Notes: generated from the letters alone by a model not told the origin. A stretch of 64,000 bases of DNA from Planctomycetaceae bacterium (GCA_019636285.1 JAHBXV010000007.1:114555-178554); one strand, 5' to 3'. Counted from the stretch's first letter, positions 43,586 to 51,815 are shown. Numbers and translations: made by a program.

Positions 43586-45565
43586 ATGGCACGATCGAAC
43601 GGAACGGGAATGCGCATCTGGACGTTGGCTCTCCTGGCCTCCACGCTGTGCGGCGCATCGTCGCAGGCGGCGGAAACCGTCGCCGCGCTGACGACGCTTG
43701 ATGCGGGCGACTTTCGCGGCAAGACGTGGCAACTGGCCGAGTTCGACGGCTCGCCGGTGCTGGTCGTCGCCGTGCTGGGGGTCGAGTGCCCCCTCGCCAG
43801 GCTCTACGCGGCCCGGTTGCAGGAGCTGTCGGACGCGTACGCCGATCGCGGCGTGAAGTTCGTCGGCGTCGATGCCAACCGGCAGGACTCGCTCACCGAA
43901 ATCGCCGCCTATGCCCGCGATCACCATATCACGTTCCCGCTTCTCAAAGACACGAAGCAAACCATCATTGAAGAACTTGGCGCCACTCGAACGCCCGAAG
44001 TCTTCGTCCTCGATGCTCAGCGGCGTGTTCGTTACCACGGCCGCATCGACGATCAGCACGCTATCGGCAGCAAGTCGCGCCCCGCCCCGTCGGTCACAGA
44101 ATGCCGCGACGCGATCGAATCACTCCTCGCCGGCAAACCGGTCGAAGTGCCTCACCGGGAAGCCGTCGGCTGTCTCATCATGCGTCGCGACGAAGCCGAC
44201 CCGAACGCCAAGGTGACGTACAGTCAGCAGATCAGCCGTCTGCTGCAACAGCATTGCGTCGAGTGCCACCGACCCGGGCAGATCGCCCCGTTTTCTCTCA
44301 CCGACTACGACGAAGTCGTTGGCTGGGCCGAAATGATTCTGGAAGTCACGCGGCAGGGACGCATGCCTCCCTGGCACGCTGATCCCGCTCACGGCAAGTT
44401 CGCCAACGCCCGCGGCCTGTCGGACGAAGAACGTCAACTGATTAAAGACTGGGTGCTGGCCGGCGCTCCGCAAGGCAACCCGGCTGACCTTCCCGAACCG
44501 CGCACGTACGTCGAAGGCTGGCAGCTCGCGCGAGCTCCCGACATGGTCATTCCCATGCGGGACGAGCCATTCGCCGTCCCCGCCCAGGGGGAAGTCCGCT
44601 ACCAGTTCTTCCAGGTCGATCCCGGTCTGACGGAAGATAAATGGGTCAGCGCGGCGGAAATCGTTCCCGGCAATCGGGCCGTCGTCCACCACGTGATTGT
44701 CTTCGCGCAGTCCGACGGGAAAAAGTTCTCCGGCGACGGCAACTTTCTGGCTGCCTACGTGCCGGGCCTCAAGCCGCGGATGCAGCCCCAAGGGATGGCC
44801 AAGCGGCTGCCCGCCGGTTCGAAGCTGATTTTCCAGTTGCACTACACCCCCAACGGTACCCCGCAGGAAGACATTTCCCGCATCGGGCTCGTCTTCGCCG
44901 ATCCGGCGACCGTCACGCATGAAGTCCAGACCGCCAGCGTCGGCTCGCGACGACTCAACATTCTGCCGGGGTTGGCCGACCAGGCGGTCGACTCCAACGT
45001 CGTGACGGCTCCCGCCGATGTGTTGCTGTTGGCACTGATGCCCCACATGCACCTCCGCGGTCAGTCGTTCCGCTATGAAATGACCAATACGGACGGTTCC
45101 CGCGAAACGCTGCTCAACGTCCCTCATTACGACTTCAACTGGCAGACGGGCTACGTGCTCGACGAGCCGCGAATGCTGAAGGCGGGCACGAAATTGCAGG
45201 CTTTCGCGCTGTTCGATAATTCGACCAACAACCTCGCCAACCCCGATCCGACGGCGACGGTCACCTGGGGCGATCAGTCGTGGGAAGAAATGATGCTGGG
45301 CTACTTCGACCTCGCCATCCCGCGCGGTTCGGCCGACAGCGCGGGCGAATTGCGGCGGGCCTTGCAGGGGCGCGACCCGATGACGGCCGCCAAACGCCTG
45401 TTGGAACTGCTCGACAAGAATAACAGCGGCAAGCTGGAACTGTCCGAGGTCCGCGAGCCGCAGCGTCCGCTCTTCCACCGGCTCGACACCAACGGCGATG
45501 AAGTGCTCGACGAGGCCGAGCTGATGGCGGGGATCAAGGAGATTCGTCAGCTTCTGCAGCGGTAA
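43586..45565 (+). CDS. Fusion: thioredoxin-like + haem c + copper monooxygenase-like + EF-hands
   Basis: 659 residues. Start ATG 43586; ATG 43610 gives the signal peptide IWTLALLASTLCGASSQAAE directly. An AhpC/TSA-type thioredoxin domain (about 40-200) contains only one Cys in the active region (GVECPLARLY). A haem c site CVECH (C224-C227-H228) in HCVECHRPGQIAPFSL follows. Then comes a Cu type II ascorbate-dependent monooxygenase-like double domain: VVHHVIVF (His-His pair, about 368), FQLHYTPNG, PHMHLRG (HxH, about 486) and EEMMLGYF (Met ligand, about 570). These correspond to the CuH and CuM sites of PHM-type enzymes. Two EF-hands close the protein (LLDKNNSGKLEL; LDTNGDEVLDEAE). The substrate is unknown. 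Its last 32 bases overlap the convergent hydrolase gene. Confidence 0.85.
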   Translation: MARSNGTGMRIWTLALLASTLCGASSQAAETVAALTTLDAGDFRGKTWQLAEFDGSPVLVVAVLGVECPLARLYAARLQELSDAYADRGVKFVGVDANRQDSLTEIAAYARDHHITFPLLKDTKQTIIEELGATRTPEVFVLDAQRRVRYHGRIDDQHAIGSKSRPAPSVTECRDAIESLLAGKPVEVPHREAVGCLIMRRDEADPNAKVTYSQQISRLLQQHCVECHRPGQIAPFSLTDYDEVVGWAEMILEVTRQGRMPPWHADPAHGKFANARGLSDEERQLIKDWVLAGAPQGNPADLPEPRTYVEGWQLARAPDMVIPMRDEPFAVPAQGEVRYQFFQVDPGLTEDKWVSAAEIVPGNRAVVHHVIVFAQSDGKKFSGDGNFLAAYVPGLKPRMQPQGMAKRLPAGSKLIFQLHYTPNGTPQEDISRIGLVFADPATVTHEVQTASVGSRRLNILPGLADQAVDSNVVTAPADVLLLALMPHMHLRGQSFRYEMTNTDGSRETLLNVPHYDFNWQTGYVLDEPRMLKAGTKLQAFALFDNSTNNLANPDPTATVTWGDQSWEEMMLGYFDLAIPRGSADSAGELRRALQGRDPMTAAKRLLELLDKNNSGKLELSEVREPQRPLFHRLDTNGDEVLDEAELMAGIKEIRQLLQR

Positions 45566-46283
45566 CGCTTTCCGATGATGGCTGCCCCTTCGCCGTGTTC
45601 GCGACTACGGCTTCGATCGCCTGTCGCAACACGGCGTTGACGCGGCCGGGGTGGCTGACGGACAGAATGTGTCCGCCCCCCTCGACAACCTCGACGCCGT
45701 CCCGGCGCGCCCCGTTCGGCAGCGGCAACACCCAGTCGCGGTCGCCATGAATGCGATAGACGGGGCAGGTGAGTTTGGGCGGCTCGCGCCACGCGAGAAG
45801 CTGCTCGACCGACCAGCGAAACAGTCGCGGCTCGGCCTGGCGAAACTGCCGCATCAGCGTCGCCACGCGCGGCAGCCGCCGCCGGGCCATCGCCGTCGTC
45901 GCGGGATAAGCCGCCCATTGCAGCACCCGCACCGGCAGGAACCGGCAGACCGGCTTCACCGGCCGAAAAATGCCCCAGCGATACGGGAACGCAGCCGGCT
46001 CGTGCAGACTCCCAATGAGCACCACAGCCGCCGGCCGCACATACCGCGCGACTTCCAGAGCCAGAACCCCCCCGAATGACGACCCGCCCAAAATCGCCCC
46101 GGGCGGAATCTTCAATTCATCCGCAAACCGCCGGGCGTACTCGCCCAGCGTTTCCCCGTTCTTGGGAGCCAACCAAGGCGGCACCACCAACCCCGGAAAC
46201 GCCAGTTTCTGCAGAGTAAAAATCCCCGCATCAGCCGCCAAGCCAGGAAACAAATACAACGGCGGACCAGTGGGGACGTTCAT
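45534..46283 (-). CDS. Alpha/beta-hydrolase
   Basis: 249 residues. LYLFPGLAADAGIF carries the oxyanion element, GGSSFGGVLALEVA the nucleophile elbow (Ser in GSSFGG), HGDRDWVLP the acid and GGGHILSV the histidine, a complete catalytic set. Start: ATG 46283 has GGAAG ten bases upstream (ATG 46292 is the alternative). The reading frame is however open for ~90 more codons upstream to ATG 46544, whose translation looks like protein (PWLADPEIEVVRFCRAG). That ATG overlaps the stop of the Shedu-like gene by eight bases. If used, a 336-residue fusion results; see findings. The gene's 3' end overlaps the convergent copper-oxygenase gene by 32 bases. Confidence 0.85.
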   Translation of the reverse strand: MNVPTGPPLYLFPGLAADAGIFTLQKLAFPGLVVPPWLAPKNGETLGEYARRFADELKIPPGAILGGSSFGGVLALEVARYVRPAAVVLIGSLHEPAAFPYRWGIFRPVKPVCRFLPVRVLQWAAYPATTAMARRRLPRVATLMRQFRQAEPRLFRWSVEQLLAWREPPKLTCPVYRIHGDRDWVLPLPNGARRDGVEVVEGGGHILSVSHPGRVNAVLRQAIEAVVANTAKGQPSSESVTAAEADESP

Positions 46284-46536
46284 GCACGGCATTCTTCCGA
46301 ACGGGGCGGGGTTTTCAAGGGGAGATTGGTGGCACACTTTGACGACAGGAAGGGCGTGGAGAGATCTAGCGGATGGCTCGAAGCGATCGAGTCGGCTCGC
46401 AGCCATGACGACCCACTTCATGTTGCTCGCCACTCGACTCACAAATGTCAAACCCGCTCGACAGAAGCGTACGACTTCGATTTCAGGATCCGCGAGCCAT
46501 GGAAAGTCTTGCGCAGAAGTTCTTAATTTGACAGCA

Positions 46537-47415
46537 TCACTCATCAAATACATCGCTGCCAATGCATCGTGCATCTGCCGTACTTTTCGCCCACTCGCGC
46601 CAGTAATCCACGCGGTGTTTCAAAAACATGCGTCTCTCAGGCGCAATATCCTCGTTCGCGTCAATTGCTTCGGGTAGCCCATCGAGAACCAACAAATACC
46701 GTGCAAAATGGGGTGAGACCGTGAATGTCTCCGGCACGTACTTTACTCTGAATCTACCCGCGCCTCTTGGTGTCACCGTCACTGTTGATCGGAGCCACTT
46801 TTGAGGCGACAGGCGGTCAAAAGACATTAGATCTTCGTTTAGACCCTTCGCGAGCTTTCCACGCAGTCTCGAAAGTTCCGGCTTGTTCTCGAACTCAGAA
46901 CGGCGCCCAAAAACTAGCAACAGATGCAGATTGAAGTCGAGAAAATACAATTGTTGGGAGGTGATGCCATAATCATTAAAAAATGATTGTCGATTAGAAG
47001 TGGAATCAAACCATATCCGCCATTGAGCAAACTGGTGATAGGCCTGAGTGAATGCGGCCGTTGGAACTGGAGCCGAAGTGAACAGCTTCTTGGATGGTTT
47101 CTCGATTTCGACCATCGCGGCAAAAATCGAGCCGCTGTGATTTGAAAGCCACAGAAAATCGGGAATACGGGCATCAAAGCCCGGTAGTCTTGGTTGCGAG
47201 ATTAGCGCGTTGTGCAACGGCAAATGGCCAGAAATGCCTCCAGGCGTCCAAGCGCCGGGCACCATAGACGGATGACGCTCTAAGAATGTCTGTACAGATG
47301 ATTCGGCCGGGTCACTGTCGATTAACTCTCGAAACTTGGCCGAAGTGCGTTGGGCATAGTCATCGAAGTGCGGTGCGGCGGGGCCGCGCTCTTGTTTGTA
47401 AGTGATCTGAAACAA
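46537..47415 (-). CDS. DUF4263/Shedu-like PD-(D/E)XK protein (candidate defence nuclease)
   Basis: 292 residues. Start TTG 47415 is supported by AAGGA seven bases upstream; no ATG would work. Motifs resemble DUF4263, the C-terminal domain of Shedu (SduA) anti-phage nucleases: E46 in VQTFLERHP, D86 in DARIPDFLWL, E103 in MVEIEKPSKKLFT, then AYHQFAQWRIWF (Q and W). The canonical E-x-K reads E-I-E-K, with Lys one position later, a variant to check. After residue ~150 a further ~140 residues (YFLDFNLHLLLVFGRRSEF; YLLVLDGLPEA) have no recognised domain. Codon use is noticeably less GC-rich than in the flanking genes, consistent with recent acquisition. It is the upstream neighbour of the reading frame that extends into the hydrolase. 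A defence role is inferred from family resemblance only. Confidence 0.68.
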   Translation of the reverse strand: MFQITYKQERGPAAPHFDDYAQRTSAKFRELIDSDPAESSVQTFLERHPSMVPGAWTPGGISGHLPLHNALISQPRLPGFDARIPDFLWLSNHSGSIFAAMVEIEKPSKKLFTSAPVPTAAFTQAYHQFAQWRIWFDSTSNRQSFFNDYGITSQQLYFLDFNLHLLLVFGRRSEFENKPELSRLRGKLAKGLNEDLMSFDRLSPQKWLRSTVTVTPRGAGRFRVKYVPETFTVSPHFARYLLVLDGLPEAIDANEDIAPERRMFLKHRVDYWREWAKSTADARCIGSDVFDE

Positions 47416-47519
47416 GCGCGGATCCTTTTCTCACAATCCCGGTGTGCAGTAGACGTAGGTCAAGCTATGCCTAACGGATGGTTTCGATTCATGCGGCGGG
47501 CACGCCCTGTCCTACCTGG

Positions 47520-47855
47520 CTATCTGTCTGCCAGTATTGACTCCCCATGTCGCGTCAATGTGTTGAGAAACAGGGCAGCACCGCATTCGGTGAACTTATT
47601 CAAAAAGCCAGGCGAATCTACCCAGCGAGAAATCAGAGGGATGACGACTGCTTCAAAATCGGAACCAAGTTCAACGATTGTTGCCCTGGCATCACTCGGA
47701 TGTCGTGCGCCGACGAACATCCGAAATCGAGTTGGGCTACCTTCACGTCCGTCGATACATGCAGTGGTTCGAGCCAGAGATGAGTCTTGGATGCTGACCC
47801 AGATCGTCCCATCCGAATACGCATCTGCCAAGATGATCTTGAGGGGCGGTTTCAA
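47520..47855 (-). CDS. Orphan protein in the low-GC patch
   Basis: 111 residues, start TTG with GGAG nine bases upstream. Mixed alpha/beta character (IILADAYSDGTIWVSIQDS, ATIVELGSDFEAVVIPLISRW, CGAALFLNTL). No family is recognised. It is encoded in the less GC-rich patch that also holds the Shedu-like gene, with about 105 bases between them. A plus-strand frame across the same region (47350-48081) is also open, but its translation is not protein-like and it lacks a ribosome-binding site. Existence is moderately supported. Confidence 0.5.
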   Translation of the reverse strand: MKPPLKIILADAYSDGTIWVSIQDSSLARTTACIDGREGSPTRFRMFVGARHPSDARATIVELGSDFEAVVIPLISRWVDSPGFLNKFTECGAALFLNTLTRHGESILADR

Positions 47856-47929
47856 TTCGGAAGAACTCCACGTTACCAGTCAGACTGTGTCTGCCGGGTG
47901 TTCTCGATTCCGTGTCTCATGTGGCCTGG

Positions 47930-48361
47930 CTAGAGGCACTGGGTGTATACAGTCACTCCGACGATGGTCGACGAAGACGTATCGACCCGAATGCCAAGCA
48001 TCGGCCAGCAAGGCACGGCACCAGGTGTTGAGTTTTGCAGATCGTACTCAGCACGTCGCTCTTTCGTCATTGGAAGACTGAACTGCGTGAAGACATATCC
48101 GCCCCCTTGTGGTTCGCCTTTATGTGACAATTCGTATTGCCAAAGATCTGGAAAGTCAGAGGTTTGTCGCCCGATCGTCTTGTGATCGCGAGTGAGCTGG
48201 ATAAATTGGGCAAGTGGCGGATCGAGCTGGGAAAAATCGATCGAATCCATTGCCCTAGGTTCGAGACGTTCCGTCGGCTGCGGTGGATCCGGCGCTGATA
48301 CGATCGCAAGAGCGATCGCGGCCACAAGAATTACGACGACAATCGTGGATCGACGAAACAT
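47930..48361 (-). CDS. Single-pass membrane or exported orphan protein
   Basis: 143 residues. It starts with a hydrophobic anchor (STIVVVILVAAIALAIVSA). A Pro-rich linker follows, then a soluble domain with several aromatic residues (DFPDLWQYELSHKGEPQGGGYVFTQF) and an Ile/Val-rich C-terminal strand (MLGIRVDTSSSTIVGVTVY). No family is recognised. It lies in the same low-GC patch, co-directional with the 111-residue and Shedu-like genes, possibly one operon. The ribosome-binding site is weak. Confidence 0.62.
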   Translation of the reverse strand: MFRRSTIVVVILVAAIALAIVSAPDPPQPTERLEPRAMDSIDFSQLDPPLAQFIQLTRDHKTIGRQTSDFPDLWQYELSHKGEPQGGGYVFTQFSLPMTKERRAEYDLQNSTPGAVPCWPMLGIRVDTSSSTIVGVTVYTQCL

Positions 48362-48387
48362 GCGACGCTTTCAGCAATGTACGCAGG

Positions 48388-48819
48388 TCAGCGCTTGGTC
48401 TCCGTCGCTTCCACATACGTCTTATAGTTCTCAAGAATCGCCTGCCAGCCCGCTCGCTGCTGTTCGAGGGAGTGCGTGGCTTCGGGGGTGAAGGATTGGC
48501 TGACAAGAGTCTGCGGCCCCTCGGGCGTGAACTGCACGACGACCTCGCGATCGGGGCCCAGGGAGTAACGGAGTTCCGTCGGAGGCGAGACCTTCAGGAA
48601 CCGGCCCTCGAAATCGAAGCCAAACGAACCGTCGCGGGCTTCCATGCGATAGCAGAACGCCCCGCCTTCGCGCAAGTCGCTCACCGCCCGCGGGCAATGC
48701 CACTCCGGGCTCGCGAAGTTCCAGGCGGTCACGGATTCCGGATTCGTGAACGCCTCCCACGCCTCTTCCGGAGTGGCCCGAACCAGAACCGAAACGGTGA
48801 CAGGCGGCGGGTTCGTCAT
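48388..48819 (-). CDS. SRPBCC/AHSA1-domain protein
   Basis: 143 residues. START-like fold typical of AHSA1 proteins: VSVLVRATPEEAWEAFTNPESVTAWNFASPEWHCPRAV opens the domain. EGGAFCYRMEARDGSFGFDFEGRFL is the central hairpin. LEQQRAGWQAILENYKTYVE is the C-terminal helix. ATG 48819 has GGAG six bases upstream; the frame before it (to 48858) adds no domain. Ligand unknown; such proteins often bind hydrophobic small molecules or act as Hsp90 co-factors. Codon use has returned to the GC-rich norm, marking the right border of the low-GC patch. Confidence 0.88.
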   Translation of the reverse strand: MTNPPPVTVSVLVRATPEEAWEAFTNPESVTAWNFASPEWHCPRAVSDLREGGAFCYRMEARDGSFGFDFEGRFLKVSPPTELRYSLGPDREVVVQFTPEGPQTLVSQSFTPEATHSLEQQRAGWQAILENYKTYVEATETKR

Positions 48820-49163
48820 CAAATGCTCCGATCCAATTCTCGCGCGATCGTGTGCCACGGCTCTGCGAGCCGTGTCTTGGGATTTAGTGGTGTCGCGAAG
48901 TCAGCAAGACTACCAGACGGGAGACTGGTGTTCACCAGCGATCTCTGGAATGAGGCGGCTGTCGAGCACTCCGCACGGCTCGCAGAGCCGTGGCACACGA
49001 TTCCAGGGGGGTGAGAGTCCTGATCGAGTTACCGGGCGCATCCATCTATGAAGCCTGTGCGTCGGTCGACCATTTTTCGGGAACTGATCGCGACGAATGA
49101 TCGTCTTCCTGACCAGAATCTCCGGATCTTCCCCCACTCGCCGCCGTAATCAGGAGCCGGGAA
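48820..49163. other. 344-bp intergenic region dominated by an inverted repeat
   Basis: Divergent gap between the SRPBCC gene and a plus-strand secreted protein. Most of it is the 151-bp element 48849-48999. The right part carries the AGGAG ribosome-binding site of the following gene. Confidence 0.7.
48849..48999. repeat. 151-bp element with 26-bp perfect inverted terminal repeats
   Basis: Arms 48849-48874 and 48974-48999 are exact reverse complements (start CGTGTGCCACGG; end CCGTGGCACACG). Each arm is itself a hairpin: CACGGCTC, TGC loop, GAGCCGTG. The 99-base interior contains no gene. MITE-like layout; no target duplication is obvious. Confidence 0.9.
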
Positions 49164-49751
49164 ATGACGAAATCTTGTCTCTGCCAGTCCGCCTGGCGAA
49201 CCATCGCGGCAGGATTGCTGGGCTTCGTGCTGATGGCCGGATCGGCGTCGGCTGCCCTCATTACGGGAGGAACGGGGAACGAACCGCTGAAAGATCCCGG
49301 TTGGCCAGAGCATGCTGCGGCTGTGTTTAACAGCAAGTCGCGAGTGGCCTGGTGGGAGGGGCCACCGTTTGGGGGTGGGGAGTACCACGCCGAGTGCCGG
49401 GGCGATCAGGCCGAGCTTCAGCGGGTATTCAACGATTTCGCCAAGATCGACGCCCCTGTTCGCCGGGTCGTCCTGCATGACGGGACCGGCAAGAGTTTCT
49501 GGCTGAACCCCAATGACGAACCGGCGAACCGAGACGCCGCCCGGATTGACTGGACGTTCACCGTCTGGGTTCCGAACAGCTATGTCTTTCAACAGAAGCT
49601 GCCCGAGAGAGCGCGTCCGCCGGAAATCACGGAATCGAGTCAACCGGTTCCGACGCTTGACGTTTACGTCAGTGAGAAGCTCGCTTGGGAGAAACTGATC
49701 GTGCCGAAGGGCATTGAGGTCGTCGACAAGCGGGCGAAGGCGGCGCAGTGA
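49164..49751 (+). CDS. Secreted protein of unknown function
   Basis: 195 residues. The signal peptide is TIAAGLLGFVLMAGSASAA. The mature domain is alpha/beta: DPGWPEHAAAVFNSKSRVAWWEGPPFGGGEY, QAELQRVFNDFAKIDAPVRRVVLHDGTGKSFWL, DWTFTVWVPNSYVFQQKL and PTLDVYVSEKL. I do not recognise the family. AGGAG sits eight bases before ATG 49164. Its right neighbour is uvrC, convergent across an 88-base gap that includes a copy of the 23-bp dispersed repeat. Confidence 0.8.
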   Translation: MTKSCLCQSAWRTIAAGLLGFVLMAGSASAALITGGTGNEPLKDPGWPEHAAAVFNSKSRVAWWEGPPFGGGEYHAECRGDQAELQRVFNDFAKIDAPVRRVVLHDGTGKSFWLNPNDEPANRDAARIDWTFTVWVPNSYVFQQKLPERARPPEITESSQPVPTLDVYVSEKLAWEKLIVPKGIEVVDKRAKAAQ

Positions 49752-49796
49752 TTCGCAAGGCGGCAATGGATGACGCAGTTCTCTATACAGACCCCT

Positions 49797-49819
49797 TAGC
49801 CGCGACCCAGCGGGGAGCG
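49797..49819. repeat. Dispersed 23-bp repeat, copy 3
   Basis: Same as 34742-34764 except A to G at position 14 (TAGCCGCGACCCAGCGGGGA). It lies between the convergent 49164 gene and uvrC. Confidence 0.8.
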
Positions 49820-49839
49820 CTGCCTTCCTCAACCATCTC

Positions 49840-51195
49840 TCAACCCGGCTTGTCTTCGCCAAACGTCGACTTTCGCCGCAGCAAATGGTGATAAGCCTGC
49901 GCGAAGCGGTGGGCTTCGTCGCGAACGTACTGAAGCAGCCGGAGCGCGAACGAATGCCGGCTGAGAACATGCGGCTCGCTTTGCCCCGGCACGAAGACCT
50001 CTTCCTCGCGCTTGGCGAGCGACAACACAAACGGCCGGCCCGGCGACAAGCCAATGCTTTCGAGCGCTGCGACAGCCGCGTTGAGCTGCCCTTTGCCGCC
50101 ATCGATCAGCAGGATGTCGGGAAAGGCTTCGCCTTCCTGCTGCAAACGGCGGAACCGACGACTGACGACTTCCCGCATCGACGCGAAATCGTCGACTCCA
50201 TCGACGGTGCGAATCTTGTAGCGCTTATATCCATGCTTGAACGGCAAGCCGTCGATGAACTGCACCAGGCTGGCCACGGTTTCGCCCCCTTGCAGGTGGG
50301 CAATGTCCATCCCCTCGATTCGTCGCGGCAGTTCCGGCAGGGTGAAAATTTTCTGCAAGCCGCGGAGGCCCTTACGCGGATCGACCTGAAAGACCTCCGG
50401 CTGCGCGTGGTCTTCCAGGTTGCCCATCAGGTTGATCCCGTCGAGGGCCTTGAGCTGATCGCGAATCCGGGCGGCTTTCTCGAACTTGAGGTCTTTCGCG
50501 GCCGCTTCCATTTCCCGCTGCAAACTCCGAAACAACCGGTCCCGTTTGCCGTCGAGAAACAGGATCAGCCGTCGAATGTCGCGGCGGTAGTCGTCGCGCG
50601 AGATCCGCAGGTTGCAGGGAGCCGTGCATTGCGAAATGCTGGCCAACAGGCACGGCCGAAACCACCGCCAGCGCTCTTCCGAAGAATCGATGTCGAGCGC
50701 GCAGTTGCGAAACCGGAAGATCTGCTGGAGCACATTGACGGCCCCGCGCAGTTTCTTGGCGCTGGTAAATGGGCCGTACAGTTTGACGCCGCGCGTTCTC
50801 GGCTTCCGCGTGATTTCGACACGCGGAAACTCCTCCCGCACGGTGATCTGCAAGTACGGAAAGGTCTTGTCGTCTTTGAGGTCGCTGTTGAAGCGGGGCT
50901 GAATGTCCTTGATCAGCCGGGCTTCCAGCAGCAGCGCATCAACTTCGCTCGCGCATTCAATGCAGTCGATGTCAGCGATCTGCTGCACGAGATCGCACGT
51001 CCGGCGTTCTTCCAAAGCCAGGCGGGTGAAATAGCTCGATGCCCGGCTGCGGAGGTTGACCGCCTTGCCGACGTAGATCACACGTTCCAGGGCATCCTTC
51101 ATGAGGTACACGCCCGGACCGGTCGGAAAGTCGCCCGCTTTCTCTTTGGGCCGCTGGGGGATGCGTGGATCGGGTTCATTGAAGCTGGTTGACAT
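49840..51195 (-). CDS. uvrC: Excinuclease ABC subunit C-like protein without C-terminal HhH
   Basis: 451 residues; usual UvrC is ~600. The GIY-YIG nuclease domain is intact (GPGVYLMKDALERVIYVGKAVNLRSRASSYF). The Cys-rich region (RNCALDIDSS; RPCLLASISQCTAPC) and UVR motif (EMEAAAKDLKFEKAARIRDQLKAL) follow. The RNase H-like endonuclease half includes RRIEGMDIAHLQGGETVASLVQF and DILLIDGGKGQL. It stops after RDEAHRFAQAYHHLLRRKS, where the family normally continues into a helix-hairpin-helix DNA-binding tail. The truncation could be lineage-typical. A TAA-type stop follows cleanly, with no frame remnant visible. ATG 51195 is chosen over a GTG at 51213. Confidence 0.9.
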   Translation of the reverse strand: MSTSFNEPDPRIPQRPKEKAGDFPTGPGVYLMKDALERVIYVGKAVNLRSRASSYFTRLALEERRTCDLVQQIADIDCIECASEVDALLLEARLIKDIQPRFNSDLKDDKTFPYLQITVREEFPRVEITRKPRTRGVKLYGPFTSAKKLRGAVNVLQQIFRFRNCALDIDSSEERWRWFRPCLLASISQCTAPCNLRISRDDYRRDIRRLILFLDGKRDRLFRSLQREMEAAAKDLKFEKAARIRDQLKALDGINLMGNLEDHAQPEVFQVDPRKGLRGLQKIFTLPELPRRIEGMDIAHLQGGETVASLVQFIDGLPFKHGYKRYKIRTVDGVDDFASMREVVSRRFRRLQQEGEAFPDILLIDGGKGQLNAAVAALESIGLSPGRPFVLSLAKREEEVFVPGQSEPHVLSRHSFALRLLQYVRDEAHRFAQAYHHLLRRKSTFGEDKPG

Positions 51196-51290
51196 ACCCG
51201 GAATTGTATCCACTGGCCGCCAGTGGAAAATCGGTGGGTCGCCACAAAAATGCGGGGCCGTTCACCTCAGACGGAACGGTACAAGTCTTC

Positions 51291-51331
51291 CAAAAACAAA
51301 AAGCCTGGGAACCGTTTCCAGTTCCCAGGCT
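51291..51331 (-). terminator. Intrinsic terminator of the YHS gene
   Basis: Arms GCCTGGGAAC and GTTCCCAGGC (51303-51330) with loop CGTTTCCA. On the minus strand the stem is followed by CTTTTTGTTTTTGG. Confidence 0.9.
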
Positions 51332-51371
51332 CGGATTCAGAAATCGACATCACCAGAGACGACCGGTGACC

Positions 51372-51815
51372 CTAGTCGGCAACCGTGAAGCCCTTGTCGA
51401 AAGCCTTGTCGCTGAAGGTCAGTTCGAGCTGTTCTTCGGCCTTGGCGGCAGCCACCTTGCCCTGGCACTTTTCGCAGCAGAACTTCACGGTCACACCGGC
51501 GACGGCGACCGTCTTTTCGTCATTCAGCGGGCCGCCCGACAGCGGGCACTTCCCCTGCGTGGCCTGCTTCGTCACCACAAGCTGATGATTCGCCTTGGTG
51601 GCGAACTTGGCGGTGTTCTTCTCAAACGCGCCGGGGCAATTGCCGCAGCAGAAATAGACCTTGCCACCCTTGTAGGCCACCGACTTTTCCATGTCGATCG
51701 CCTTGCCCGACACCGGACACAGCGGCTTCACTTCGGCCTTCTTGTCTTCGCTGTTGGCGACGAACGCACCGACCAGCAACGCACAAACACTGAGACTCAG
51801 CAAGCGAACGGTCAT
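51372..51815 (-). CDS. Exported protein with two YHS/TRASH-like metal-binding motifs
   Basis: 147 residues. A signal peptide (LLSLSVCALLVGAFVANS) precedes two very similar metal-binding motifs: CPVSGKAIDMEKSVAYKGG with KVYFCCGNCPGAF, and CPLSGGPLNDEKTVAVAG with VKFCCEKCQGKVA. Each is C-P-x-S-G...FCC-x-x-C, the YHS-type pattern used to bind Cu or other soft metals. The tail (EEQLELTFSDKAFDK) is acidic. ATG 51815 has AAGG six bases upstream. A Cys-rich exported protein (51997) lies upstream on the same strand and may belong to the same metal-handling unit. Confidence 0.85.
   Translation of the reverse strand: MTVRLLSLSVCALLVGAFVANSEDKKAEVKPLCPVSGKAIDMEKSVAYKGGKVYFCCGNCPGAFEKNTAKFATKANHQLVVTKQATQGKCPLSGGPLNDEKTVAVAGVTVKFCCEKCQGKVAAAKAEEQLELTFSDKAFDKGFTVAD

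Noticed and set aside
47350..48081. 243-codon plus-strand frame in the low-GC patch
   Set aside because: Runs antisense to two minus-strand frames that have better ribosome-binding sites and more protein-like sequence; also overlaps the start of the Shedu-like gene.
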